Shown here one piece after another: positions 51,412 to 60,601 of a DNA stretch of 64,000 nt. Position numbers and translations under genes: made by a program. This DNA is from Rivularia sp. PCC 7116. GTDB taxonomy: Bacteria; Cyanobacteriota; Cyanobacteriia; Cyanobacteriales; Nostocaceae. The notes under the pieces were generated by a model. The model ran no database searches and had not been told where the DNA came from. It saw nothing but the letters and a program-made list of their open reading frames with translations. Where the stretch lies: positions 3,534,001-3,598,000 of the forward strand of contig NC_019678.1 in assembly GCF_000316665.1 (NCBI RefSeq), given 5' to 3'. Within the stretch, counting starts at the first letter, position 1, and the number at the start of each line of letters is the position of its first letter.

Positions 51412-54400
51412 ATGCCAAACCATCTAGATTTATTGTTTAACGTATTAACCAGTATTGCCAGTCCTATCAAAGGCAAATTAGAGCGCAATGAAACGGTAAT
51501 CAAAATATTAAAACAATTTAATTTGGCACCGGAGCATCCCCCGTCAGATTTTAGTGGAGTTTATATTTATGCTTTGGTTGAATATGGTGTTGGTAAACCA
51601 AAGTGTTTATTAGAATTTTTTCGTCAAGAGGATATTAAAAAAGCTTTTCGTAAAGCCTTTGACCACTACAATCCTTCAATTTTACTAGGTGAAGTGGAAG
51701 CTTTTCTCAATGCTTATGCTCTGGGTGATGAAATCAAAGAACTGCAATTAGATGTAATGCGTGAGGTAGCAGCTTTCGCTACTATTTTTATTGAAGTTGC
51801 GAAAAATTCTCGTACTTCTGCCGAAGTTTTAACTTCTCATCAAATAGCTTCTCTACATCAAAGAATTATTTTCGTACAAGAACAATTAGATAGATTACCG
51901 ACGCTGGAAGGAATTCGTACCGAAATGGCTCGGTTAGCAGCGGGGGAAGAGGACAAGGGGAGTGGGGGAGGGGGAGAGGGGGAGAATGTATACCTTCAAT
52001 CTCCTACTTCTAGTAATTCTACTTCAATTGCATTAGCTCAAGAAATGCGTGGTTGGTTTGAAACTTTGGGTTATCGGTTTGAACGTTATGAAGTTTGGCA
52101 GAATGACTACTTTGAGTGGATTATCAATATTCCGGTAAGACGTAACCGATATGACCGCGTGCTTGTGCGTGGAATGACTGGGGAAGTTGGGCTTAAAGAT
52201 GTGCAAGCTTTGGATTACAAAGTGTCGGAACAAAAAACAGATGAAGGTTGGTTGGTAACTGATAGACGTATTAGTAAAATTGCGCGGGATGAAATTGAGA
52301 AGCAAGAGAACGAACATTTGGAGTGTTTTACTTTTGATGAACTTGTAGCAATTGATGCGGATTTTAGCGGTTATCTCAATTGGTTGGAAGCAGAAGTTAA
52401 ACGGCGAGGTATCGATAAAAATTATGTCCCTTTGCCTTGTACTAAGGAAGAATTAGATCCGGTTAGCAAACGTACCATTGGGGTTAGTCGTTATACAGAA
52501 GAAGATGGTTGGATTGAAGGTTATATTGACCGTTGGTTGGATGACCCAGCCAAGGAGCATATTTCAATATTAGGTGAGTTTGGTACAGGTAAAACTTGGT
52601 TTGCTTTGCATTATGCTTGGGTAGCACTGCAACGATACAAAGATGCACAGCACAGGGGTGTTCAACTTCCCCGCTTACCTTTGGTGATTCCGTTGCGAGA
52701 TTATGCCAAAGCGGTAAGTGTGGAGTCGCTGTTTTCCGAGTTTTTCTTTCGTCAATATGAAATTCCCATACCCGGATATTCAGCTTTTGAACAACTCAAC
52801 CGCATGGGTAAATTATTGCTGATATTTGATGGTTTTGATGAAATGGCTGCTCGGATAAACCGTCAGGAGATGATAAATAATTTTTGGGAATTAGCCAAAG
52901 TTGTTGTTCCTGGTGCCAAGGTGATTTTAACTTGTCGCACAGAACATTTTCCCGAAGCCCAGGAAGGAAGGGCTTTGTTAAATGCGGAATTACAAGCTTC
53001 CATTGCGAATTTAACAGGAGAAACACCGCAGTTTGAAGTGTTGGAACTGGAGAAGTTTGACGATAATCAAATCCGTCAGGTGCTTTCGTTACAAACAGAA
53101 CCACGGACTGTTGAACTTGTTATGGGTAATTCCCAACTGCTGGATTTAGCCCGTCGTCCTGTTTTAACCGAATTAATTTTAGAAGCATTACCAGATATTG
53201 CAGCGGGTAAACCTGTAGATATGTCGCGGGTTTATTTGTATGCTGTGCAACGGAAAATGGAACGGGATATTAAAGCCGAGCGTACTTTTACTTCCTTAGC
53301 AGATAAGATGTATTTCCTGTGTGAATTAGCTTGGGAAATGCTTTCAACCGAGCAGATGAGTTTGAATTATCGCTTGTTTCCCGATAGGATTCGACGGTTG
53401 TTTGGTTCCGTAGTGCAGGAAGAAAAAGATTTAGACCACTGGCATTATGACATGATGGGACAGACAATGCTGATTCGTAATGCCGACGGTGATTATACTC
53501 CAGCCCATCGTTCGCTGTTGGAATTTTTTGTTGCATATAAGTTTGCGGCAGAGTTGGGAGTGTTAGCGGATGATTTTACTGAATTAGTAAAAGCGCAATC
53601 TTGTTTGGATGGGAATCCTGCATCTGTTGACTATACTTGGTCTGGTTATTTTGAGCGTCAGTTGGATGAGAATGGGTGTAGTTTGGCTATAGCTCCACTA
53701 GGGAAGTTTATTAGCGAACCGTTGGAGAAATTGAAGGAAACTTTTGGGCGATCGCCATTAACGAAAGCGGTTTTGGATTTGTTAATGGGGATGGTGGGTA
53801 ATATTGAATCGTTGATTAAAGTTATTGAGCAAACGCGGGGAAAAACAGATTCGGAAGTTGCTTATGTTGGTGGGAATGCAGCGACTTTGGTGGTGAAGGT
53901 TAATAAAGCTGCTTTGGAAGGGAAGGATTTATCGGGTACGTTGGTGAAGGGAGCAGATTTTAGTGATGCGAGTTTATCTAATGTTAATTTTCAAAAAACA
54001 AAATTAGTTGAATCTACTTTTATAAAACCTTTTGGTTTAGTTGTATCTCTAGTTTTTAGTCCAAATGATAAGTTACTGGTGACTGGTGGTGCTGATGGAG
54101 AAATTTGTTTATGGGAATTAGATTCAGGTAAACAAATTTCTAGTATTAGCGCACATAATGATTGGATAAGTTCAGTAGCTTGCAGTCCAGATGGAAAGAT
54201 TATTGCTAGTAGCAGTCGTTCAAGCGTTGTAAAATTATGGGATGCAACAACTGGAAAATGCTTAAAAATTTTACGAGGGCATAAAGATTTAGCGCGGGAA
54301 ATATCTTTTAACTCTAATGGTACTATTCTTGCAAGCAGTAGTGATGACCAAACAATAAAAATTTGGGATGTTAATACAGGACAATGTATTAATACTTTGG

Positions 54401-55893
54401 AAGGACATACTAGCCCCATATGGAGGGTAAAAATTGCCCCAAATAATAAAATTTTAGTTAGTGGTAGTTCAGATTCCTGTATTAAAATTTGGGATATTTC
54501 TAAGGGGATTTGTCTTAAAAACTTAGAAGAACATCAGGATAGTATTCTTTCCATTACATTTAGCCATGATAGCCAAATATTTGCAAGTGGAAGTAAAGAT
54601 AAAATTATCCAAATTTGGGATACAAACACAGGTAAATGTATAAAAAACTTAATTGGTCATAGTGGTACAATACGTTCTTTAGCTTTTAGTAAAAACAATA
54701 AAACTCTTTTTAGTGGAAGCACGGATTCTACTATAAAAATTTGGTCTGTTAATGATGGAGAATGCTTAAAAACAATAACAGCGCATAATTCTAGAGTTAG
54801 AAAAATTGCTCTCAATTCAAAAGGTGAAATACTCGCAAGTTGTAGCGATGACCAAACAATAAAACTTTGGGATGCTAACACCGGAGAATGTATACAAACT
54901 TTACAGGGATGTAGTCATTGGGTGGTATCTGTCACAGTTAGTCTTGATGGTAAAACTATTATTAGTGGTAATAATAACAAAACTATAAAATATTGGGATA
55001 TCAATACTGGACATTGCTTCAAAACATTAAGAGGACATGATAGATGGGTTGGTGAAGTAACCATAAGTCCTGACGGTAAAATCGTGGCTAGTAGTGGTGG
55101 CGATCGCACAATCAAAACTTGGGATTTCAATACGGGAAATCATCTGAAAACTCTACAAGGACATCTTCATCCAGTATCAGATGTCGTTTTTAGCTCAGAT
55201 GGTTTAACTCTTGCTAGTGGTAGTCACGATAGAACTATCAAATTATGGGAAATTAAAACGGGGAAGTGTGTAAAGACTTTGAAAGGACATACTTATTGGG
55301 TGAACTCAGTTGTATTGAACCCAGATAACAAAATCATAATTAGTGGAAGCAGCGATCGCACTATAAAACTATGGGATATATCTAGCGGTAAATGTCTGAG
55401 AACTTTAGAAGAACATAATGCTGGTATATTCTCATTAGTAATGTCTCCCGATGGAATAACCCTAGCAAGTGGTAGCGGAGATGGAACAATAAAATTGTGG
55501 AATATCCACACGGGTGAATGTTTAAAAACTTTGCAGTTAAAAGATAGCCATTGTGGAATATCATCAATCAAATTTAATTCCGATGGTTCCTTAATTGCTG
55601 CTGGAAATATTGAAGAAACAATCAAAATATGGGATGTTCGTAAAGGGAAATGCATCAAAACATTAAAAGGTCATACAAATAGAGTTACATCAGTTGCTTT
55701 TACCCCAGACGATAAATTATTAGTCAGCGGTAGCTTCGATGAAACAATCAAAATCTGGAATATTCAAACAGGTGAATGCATCAAAACCCTCAGCAACAAA
55801 CCCTACGCAAACATGAATATCACCAATGTAACAGGATTAACCCCAGAACAAAAGTCCTCACTCAAAGCATTAGGTGCAGTGGAAAATAATTGA
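51412..55893 (+). CDS. NACHT NTPase with restriction-endonuclease-like domain and 14 WD40 repeats
   Basis: 1493 aa from the ATG at 51412; an upstream Met at 51253 lies inside the reductase gene in another frame. Layout: helical N-terminal domain 1-175; Gly/Glu linker (GSGGGGEGEN) 180-195; restriction-endonuclease-like domain about 211-340 (GWLVTDRRISKIARDEIEKQE, ECFTFDELV); NACHT 370-700 with Walker A GEFGTGKT at 388-395 and Walker B LLLIFDGFDE near 470; pentapeptide-like stretch 835-870; then exactly 14 WD40 repeats (LWELDSGKQ ... IWNIQTGEC), i.e. two seven-bladed propellers. STAND proteins of this type act as signal switches, often in anti-phage defence or cell death. No catalytic QxK Lys is visible in the nuclease-like domain, so it may be inactive. 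Confidence 0.88.
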   Translation: MPNHLDLLFNVLTSIASPIKGKLERNETVIKILKQFNLAPEHPPSDFSGVYIYALVEYGVGKPKCLLEFFRQEDIKKAFRKAFDHYNPSILLGEVEAFLNAYALGDEIKELQLDVMREVAAFATIFIEVAKNSRTSAEVLTSHQIASLHQRIIFVQEQLDRLPTLEGIRTEMARLAAGEEDKGSGGGGEGENVYLQSPTSSNSTSIALAQEMRGWFETLGYRFERYEVWQNDYFEWIINIPVRRNRYDRVLVRGMTGEVGLKDVQALDYKVSEQKTDEGWLVTDRRISKIARDEIEKQENEHLECFTFDELVAIDADFSGYLNWLEAEVKRRGIDKNYVPLPCTKEELDPVSKRTIGVSRYTEEDGWIEGYIDRWLDDPAKEHISILGEFGTGKTWFALHYAWVALQRYKDAQHRGVQLPRLPLVIPLRDYAKAVSVESLFSEFFFRQYEIPIPGYSAFEQLNRMGKLLLIFDGFDEMAARINRQEMINNFWELAKVVVPGAKVILTCRTEHFPEAQEGRALLNAELQASIANLTGETPQFEVLELEKFDDNQIRQVLSLQTEPRTVELVMGNSQLLDLARRPVLTELILEALPDIAAGKPVDMSRVYLYAVQRKMERDIKAERTFTSLADKMYFLCELAWEMLSTEQMSLNYRLFPDRIRRLFGSVVQEEKDLDHWHYDMMGQTMLIRNADGDYTPAHRSLLEFFVAYKFAAELGVLADDFTELVKAQSCLDGNPASVDYTWSGYFERQLDENGCSLAIAPLGKFISEPLEKLKETFGRSPLTKAVLDLLMGMVGNIESLIKVIEQTRGKTDSEVAYVGGNAATLVVKVNKAALEGKDLSGTLVKGADFSDASLSNVNFQKTKLVESTFIKPFGLVVSLVFSPNDKLLVTGGADGEICLWELDSGKQISSISAHNDWISSVACSPDGKIIASSSRSSVVKLWDATTGKCLKILRGHKDLAREISFNSNGTILASSSDDQTIKIWDVNTGQCINTLEGHTSPIWRVKIAPNNKILVSGSSDSCIKIWDISKGICLKNLEEHQDSILSITFSHDSQIFASGSKDKIIQIWDTNTGKCIKNLIGHSGTIRSLAFSKNNKTLFSGSTDSTIKIWSVNDGECLKTITAHNSRVRKIALNSKGEILASCSDDQTIKLWDANTGECIQTLQGCSHWVVSVTVSLDGKTIISGNNNKTIKYWDINTGHCFKTLRGHDRWVGEVTISPDGKIVASSGGDRTIKTWDFNTGNHLKTLQGHLHPVSDVVFSSDGLTLASGSHDRTIKLWEIKTGKCVKTLKGHTYWVNSVVLNPDNKIIISGSSDRTIKLWDISSGKCLRTLEEHNAGIFSLVMSPDGITLASGSGDGTIKLWNIHTGECLKTLQLKDSHCGISSIKFNSDGSLIAAGNIEETIKIWDVRKGKCIKTLKGHTNRVTSVAFTPDDKLLVSGSFDETIKIWNIQTGECIKTLSNKPYANMNITNVTGLTPEQKSSLKALGAVENN

Positions 55894-55953
55894 AACTAAT
55901 GGTTTGTGCCATTCCTGTCGAAGTTAGCGATAGTAATAATTGCAACTTCGTCC

Positions 55954-56568
55954 TCAACCCCACACCCGACGCAAATTCAAGACGAAACCTGGTAATACTT
56001 TATCACCGGATAACGAATCGGGATTTTCTAACACTTCCACAGCAGAACCTGGTCGATAAATTTCTACACGTCGCGATTGTGGATCTAGCAACCAGCCCAA
56101 TTTTGCACCATTATCAATATACTCTTTCATTTTTGCTTGCAACGATTCAAGCTTATCTGAGCTAGACCGTAATTCAACCACAAAATCAGGACAGATGTTA
56201 GCAAAAGTTCCTTTTTGTTCTGCATTTAATGCATCCCATCTTTCTTGAGAAACCCAACAAGCATCGGGGGAGCGAGTAGCACCATTGGGTAAAATAAAGC
56301 CAGTGGAAGAATCAAAAGCTTTACCCAAATTCTCGTTTTCTTCGTACCAACGATATAGCTGTCCGCTAATGCTGAGATTGCGTTGTCCTGTTTCCCAGCC
56401 AGTAGGTGGATTCACAATTAATTCTCCCCGTGCGTTTCTTTCCAGTTTTAAATCTCGGTTTGCTACTGCTAGGATTGCAAACTGTTCTTGAGTTACGTGC
56501 AATCCAATCGACAATGGCAAGTTAAGCGGTAGGATTTGGTTTTCTGGAGTTGTGGGTATCTGTACCAT
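55954..56568 (-). CDS. Uma2 family endonuclease (DUF820)
   Basis: 204 aa, PD-(D/E)XK-type: the metal Asp and Glu are in ATRSPDACWVSQERW and CPDFVVELRSSSD, followed by the Lys in LQAKMKEYIDNGAKLGWLLDPQSRRVEIYR. FDSSTGFILPNG is the subgroup signature. Convergent with the end of the NACHT gene. Like the other copy at 6716, its role is not known; this subgroup is sequence-distinct (nearer to Uma2 of the GATRSPD type). Confidence 0.9.
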   Translation of the reverse strand: MVQIPTTPENQILPLNLPLSIGLHVTQEQFAILAVANRDLKLERNARGELIVNPPTGWETGQRNLSISGQLYRWYEENENLGKAFDSSTGFILPNGATRSPDACWVSQERWDALNAEQKGTFANICPDFVVELRSSSDKLESLQAKMKEYIDNGAKLGWLLDPQSRRVEIYRPGSAVEVLENPDSLSGDKVLPGFVLNLRRVWG

Positions 56569-56727
56569 CTTGACCTCTTGAGGGAAAGCGGAATTTTTGG
56601 AAAGATGTTTACCCTATTAATTAACATATTCTATCGTCCCAGAAGCCCATTAAAATACTCAACCCGTTTTGATTATTAGTATATTTGTATTGTAATATTG
56701 ATAAGGTGAAGCCTCTATCATCCATCT

Positions 56728-57240
56728 ATGCTGGAATTAACTAAAATCCAAACGATAGCCGAATCATATTCTCCTCAAGAACTATTTGCTGCGTTAGTTT
56801 GGCAGCGTCAATTCAACGATTTTGACGGGGAACAAGTTATTACTGACTTATTGCAACATAATAATTTATGGGAAAGCTTTTTATTTACAAAACCGATTTT
56901 TGCCCCGGACGAAAATGGTTTGAGTTTTGGTGGTGTGATTGATACTCTTGCTGCAATGGCTAATTATCGTCCAATGCCAGAAACCAGTATGATCCATTTT
57001 GTTGCTTATCCCGCAGATACTCTATACGTTCTCACAGAAAATCAAGACACCAAAGTGTCTCAGCTTGTAGACTTGGGTAAAAAGTGGCAAGCTGATTCGG
57101 TAGAAGTAACCGATGGTACTGATACGCAATACACTTATAGACTCAAGCGTATGCTGAGATATCGATTTGAAGAAGCGTTATGGGGAAATGAGAATAAGGA
57201 ACAGCGGGATGCGGTTGTTGTTTCTTATTGGTGGGATTAA
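56728..57240 (+). CDS. Hypothetical protein
   Basis: 170 aa: LELTKIQTIAESYSPQELFAALVWQRQFNDFDGEQVITDLLQ starts with a helical segment, and the rest looks alpha/beta (GLSFGGVIDTLAAMANYRPM, VAYPADTLYVLTENQDTK). Trp-rich end VVVSYWWD. No family recognised. A plain -10-like TATTGATAAGGTGAAG region precedes it. Divergent from the Uma2 gene. Confidence 0.55.
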   Translation: MLELTKIQTIAESYSPQELFAALVWQRQFNDFDGEQVITDLLQHNNLWESFLFTKPIFAPDENGLSFGGVIDTLAAMANYRPMPETSMIHFVAYPADTLYVLTENQDTKVSQLVDLGKKWQADSVEVTDGTDTQYTYRLKRMLRYRFEEALWGNENKEQRDAVVVSYWWD

Positions 57241-57418
57241 TTTAAAAAGACTATGAACGTAGAAAATAAAAAACGCCTATACCGGACATAAAATCTATCT
57301 CCATTTGTTAATTTTATTACAGTGTCAAAGCATTAAAATATCTTTGATTATTTTCCCATCTTAGAATACATCTAACCTTTAAAATTAAATTAAAAAGGAT
57401 TAATTTTGGAAGGGTGTT

Positions 57419-58542
57419 ATGAGCGAATATCAATCAGGCCGAATTCTTAGCATTAGATAAACCGCTAACTGCTACAGAAAAGCGATTCATTGAAAGTCTT
57501 TCTAGTAGAGTACAAATAACATCTAACCAAGCAATATTTGTTTACAATTACGGAGATTTTCGTGGTAATCCCCAAGAAGTTTTAGATAAATGCTTCGATA
57601 TGATGCTGTACATGGCTAATTGGGGTTCTCGTCAATTGATGTTTCGTTTTCCCAAATCTTTAATTAATTTGGCAGTATTAGAACCTTACTGTATAGAAGA
57701 TTTTATTACAGTTTCAACAAATCACGATTCTGTAATTTTAGACATAAATATTAGTGAAGAAGATGGTAGTTGTTGGATAGAAACTGGTGAAGGTTATTCC
57801 AGACGGTATGGTATCGCTACGGGATAAAATATTGCAAGGTGATTATCGGTGTTTATATCTTGCTTGGCTAAAAGCTGCAACAATTTATTTTGGCTTTGAA
57901 GAAGAAGATTTACTTGAACCTCCCGTACCTCCCAATTTAAGTAATTTATCAGCTTCACTTTCGTCTTTTATTGATTTTTTTGAGATTGACGAAGACTTGA
58001 TTTCAGTTGCAACTTCAGCAAGTGATTTCCAGGAAGAGGAAGAAGAAGAGTTAGAGGATTTGATAGCAGAATTGAGCGAACAAGAAAGAAATGATTTATT
58101 AATTCGACTTCTTAAAGGTGAATCGCATCTCGCCCTACAATTAACTCATAGACTACGGGAATTATCTGGTAAAAATTCAATAAATATTGACAGTAATACA
58201 AACAGACGTACTTTGTCCCAATTATTAAGATTGGCAGAAGAAAAAAACAATCAACGACTTGAAGAAGAAAGAGAATTAGAACGTCAAGCTAAGATACAAA
58301 AATTAGAAGTATTGGCAAAGAAAAAAGATAAAGTTTGGGAGCAAGTATTTGAAGCAATTTCACTTAAACAAGCCAAACCTTACGACCAAGCTGTTGCTAA
58401 TTTGATTGATTTACGGGATTTGGCTGAGTACCAAGGAAAGTTAGAAGAGTTTCAAGCTAGCATTAATCAAATACAAAAAGATTACAGTAAACGTCCAGGA
58501 TTGATATCGCGGTTAAAGAAAGCGAGGTTGTTAAATAAGTAG
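57419..58542 (+). pseudogene. Frameshifted conserved hypothetical gene
   Basis: The ATG at 57419 opens MSEYQ, but a one-base shift near 57436 moves the rest (AEFLALDKPLTATEKRFIESLSSRVQITSNQAIFVYNYGDFRGNP) into a second frame, and another shift near 57797 (GEGYSRRYG versus DGMVSLRDKILQGDYRCLYLAWLK) moves the last 250 codons to a third. Joined, the product is a ~375-aa protein of a family that often starts MSEYQYYEFxAxDRPL, known to me only as conserved hypothetical. A long Glu/Lys-rich coiled coil lies near the end (RLEEERELERQAKIQKLEVLAKKK). Confidence 0.7.
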
Positions 58543-58641
58543 AAATATTTACACGCCTATTTTTTGATTGAAATATAATCAGAAGTAATGTTTATTCGTT
58601 GCGTTTGAAAGCTCTTGTTTTTAATAAAATCATCATATGTT

Positions 58642-58857
58642 CTAACTGTTCGTAAACATCGGTTCTTCAGCTAATTCCATTGAATTAAGCGTAGTGGAGC
58701 GGTTTCTTTCTAATAATTCCTCTAACCTCGACTGAGCTTGAGGTGAAACTTTAAAAGCAATTATTTCTTCTGGTGTTGGGCGCTTGATTAATAAATCAAG
58801 AACTTCTTGATAAACTATGGGGATATCTGTAGGCTCAGTTTGAACTGTCTTACTCAT
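58642..58857 (-). CDS. Small protein of antitoxin-like type, possibly truncated
   Basis: 71 aa from the ATG at 58857 (MSKTVQTEPTDIPIVYQEVLDLLIKRPTPEEIIAFK), rather than the Met at 58944, which precedes non-conserved sequence. The family shows PxxPEEIIxFKxSPxAQxRLExLLERNR and normally goes on to a Leu-rich tail; here the end MELAEEPMFTNS is short, so the 3' part may be lost. In cyanobacteria such genes often sit next to PIN or other toxin genes; none is intact here. Function unknown. Confidence 0.55.
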   Translation of the reverse strand: MSKTVQTEPTDIPIVYQEVLDLLIKRPTPEEIIAFKVSPQAQSRLEELLERNRSTTLNSMELAEEPMFTNS

Positions 58858-59212
58858 GTTTTTCGGTACATTTGCAACATCTAACAATTGCCTGTCTTCA
58901 ATTCGGGTAAACGATTTTGCGCCATGTTCCAGACCTGTTCGCATCTTCCGTACTAAATTTGAATTGTTAATTCTGCCATTGCCTGGGGTTTTGTCCTGTC
59001 AGCACTATCTTTATATGTTAATTATAGCTTTAGCTTTTACGCAGGGCGCTATGTAAAGTTAATCCGGCTCCCGGAACTCCATCAAAGCGAGTTACGTTAA
59101 ATTATTCTTCTGTAATTGACTTTTGAATAAGACAAACTATTCTCAAGAGGAACAGATAGTTTTGGCAATGTTAGTATTAAAAGTAATAAAAACAAGCAAC
59201 ATCTAACAACCA

Positions 59213-59683
59213 ATGGCAACGCAAAAAGTCACGGTTGAACTCCCACAAGCTATTTTTCAGCAATTGGCTCGTATTGCTCAAGCAACTCAGCAGCCTTTGG
59301 AAACTTTGGTAGCTCAAAGCATCGTCAGCAACTTACCCCCTACACCCGACAATGCACCGCTAGAAATTCAGGAAGAACTTCTGCAAATGCAAATTTGGAA
59401 TGATGAGGAATTATTGGCGATTACCTCCGGTAGAGCTATCTCTTTCAGAGACGCTTCGCGAACGCTTAACGCCAACAGTCAAATCACCTCGGAGCAGCAA
59501 AAACGCCACACAGAATTATTGGAGAAAAATAGCACAGTCGAGGAGCTAAACAAAAGCGAACGTCAAGAACTTAGTGAATTAAGAATAAAAGCAGACCGTT
59601 TAATGTTACAAAAAGCTTATGCTTGGTCAGTTCTCCGCTGGCGAGGACACAAAGTACCAAATTTAAACGAAATGCCCGTCTAG
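59213..59683 (+). CDS. Ribbon-helix-helix-like protein with repeat-derived insert
   Basis: 156 aa: ATQKVTVELPQAIFQQLARIAQATQQPLETLVAQSIVSNLPP is an RHH-type DNA-binding start common in antitoxins. The middle SGRAISFRDASRTLNA is out of family: DNA at 59438-59472 contains GAGACGCTTCGCGAACGC, a known dispersed-repeat core, translated in frame. After it the sequence returns to the family (QITSEQQKRHTELLEKN, LMLQKAYAWSVLRWRGHKVP). It overlaps the next gene by a short gap of 3 bases, and forms an operon with an HNH endonuclease gene. Confidence 0.7.
   Translation: MATQKVTVELPQAIFQQLARIAQATQQPLETLVAQSIVSNLPPTPDNAPLEIQEELLQMQIWNDEELLAITSGRAISFRDASRTLNANSQITSEQQKRHTELLEKNSTVEELNKSERQELSELRIKADRLMLQKAYAWSVLRWRGHKVPNLNEMPV
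59438..59474 (+). repeat. In-frame dispersed-repeat fragment
   Basis: TCTTTCAGAGACGCTTCGCG AACGC-type sequence, related to repeats at 60998 and 61848. It encodes about 15-20 extra residues in the RHH-like gene. Confidence 0.6.
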
Positions 59684-59686
59684 CTC

Positions 59687-60105
59687 ATGGCTATTTCCGA
59701 AACAAATCGTTCTGAAGTTATAACTCGGGCTAATTATAGGTGTGAGTATTGCCAAACCAACTCCCGATTAATTGGAATGCCATTGGTTATGGAACATATT
59801 TTGCCTAAAGCTGCTGGTGGGGGAGATGAATTCGAGAATTTGGCAGCTTCTTGTTATAGATGTAACGAATTTTTATTGGCGCAAAAACCCACGCGATTGA
59901 CCCGCAAACGAGCCGGTTAGCTGCATTGTTTAACCCCAGAAAACAATCATGGCAAGAACATTTTAATTGGGTGAATGGTGGAACCCATGTTGCTGGTACA
60001 ACTCCTACAGGCAGAGCAACCGTAATTGCTTTACGACTAAATAATGATTATTTGACTGAGGCAAGAGCGTTATGGATTGAGAGCAATTGGCATCCGCCAT
60101 CATAA
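59687..60105 (+). pseudogene. HNH endonuclease, frameshifted
   Basis: The first 65 codons give ISETNRSEVITRANYRCEYCQTN and VMEHILPKAAGGGDEFENLAASCYRCNE, i.e. a CxxC...H...CxxC zinc-bound HNH core. At about 59873 (GAATTTTTATTGGCGCAAA) the frame shifts; the rest, GAKTHAIDPQTSRLAALFNPRKQSWQEHFNW, continues in another frame to 60105. The HNH core is complete, so a truncated product may still fold. Homologues have a GAKT motif right after the CN(E)F. A one-base assembly error is possible. Confidence 0.75.
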
Positions 60106-60122
60106 ATGTTTGTTTTTATAAA

Positions 60123-60518
60123 TTATTTACTCTTCAAAATTAAAGCATTAATTTTTTCATTATCAATATTTATTCCATTACGTTCTAAGTATGGACGTAA
60201 ATTAATTTGAATAAACAAATCTTTTAATTCTTCAGCAATTTCTTCAGGACGATTTCCTGATAAAGCAGTTGCGATTAAACGTTCTGCTGCTTTAAATTCT
60301 CCACAATCTACCGCCAGAGTTGCCGCGCTGCGATGTAAAATTGAACGGCTCGGTTCTGCATCTAATTGAGGAGCTATTAATGCAGCAGCAGCTTGCTCGT
60401 TCTCAAATGCTTCTCGAATCAGTTGCGAGGCTTGTTCTAAGTTACCTTGAAGTTTAGCGGTAAAGGCTGCTTCCGCCAAATCCATCGCTGTGGTATGTTT
60501 TTCTTGAATTTGACTCAT
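60123..60518 (-). CDS. TPR-like hypothetical protein
   Basis: 131 aa from the ATG at 60518 (SQIQEKHTTAMDLAEAAFTAKLQGNLEQASQLIREAFENEQAAA). The helix pairs A-x6-A-x-G (LAEAAFTAKLQGNLEQASQL, STAATLAVDCGEFKAAERLIATAL-like) are TPR-type. The second Met, at 60572 in frame, lacks support. The acidic end INIDNEKINAL is variable. It may be a small scaffold protein; no partner is apparent. Confidence 0.65.
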   Translation of the reverse strand: MSQIQEKHTTAMDLAEAAFTAKLQGNLEQASQLIREAFENEQAAAALIAPQLDAEPSRSILHRSAATLAVDCGEFKAAERLIATALSGNRPEEIAEELKDLFIQINLRPYLERNGINIDNEKINALILKSK

Positions 60519-60601
60519 TTCTTTTATAGAGGTGTGCTTTCCGTGTTCTGAGCCGAATTCAGCCGTTCTCAAATCAGGAAAGCAAGTTTTTCAGTACATT
60601 T

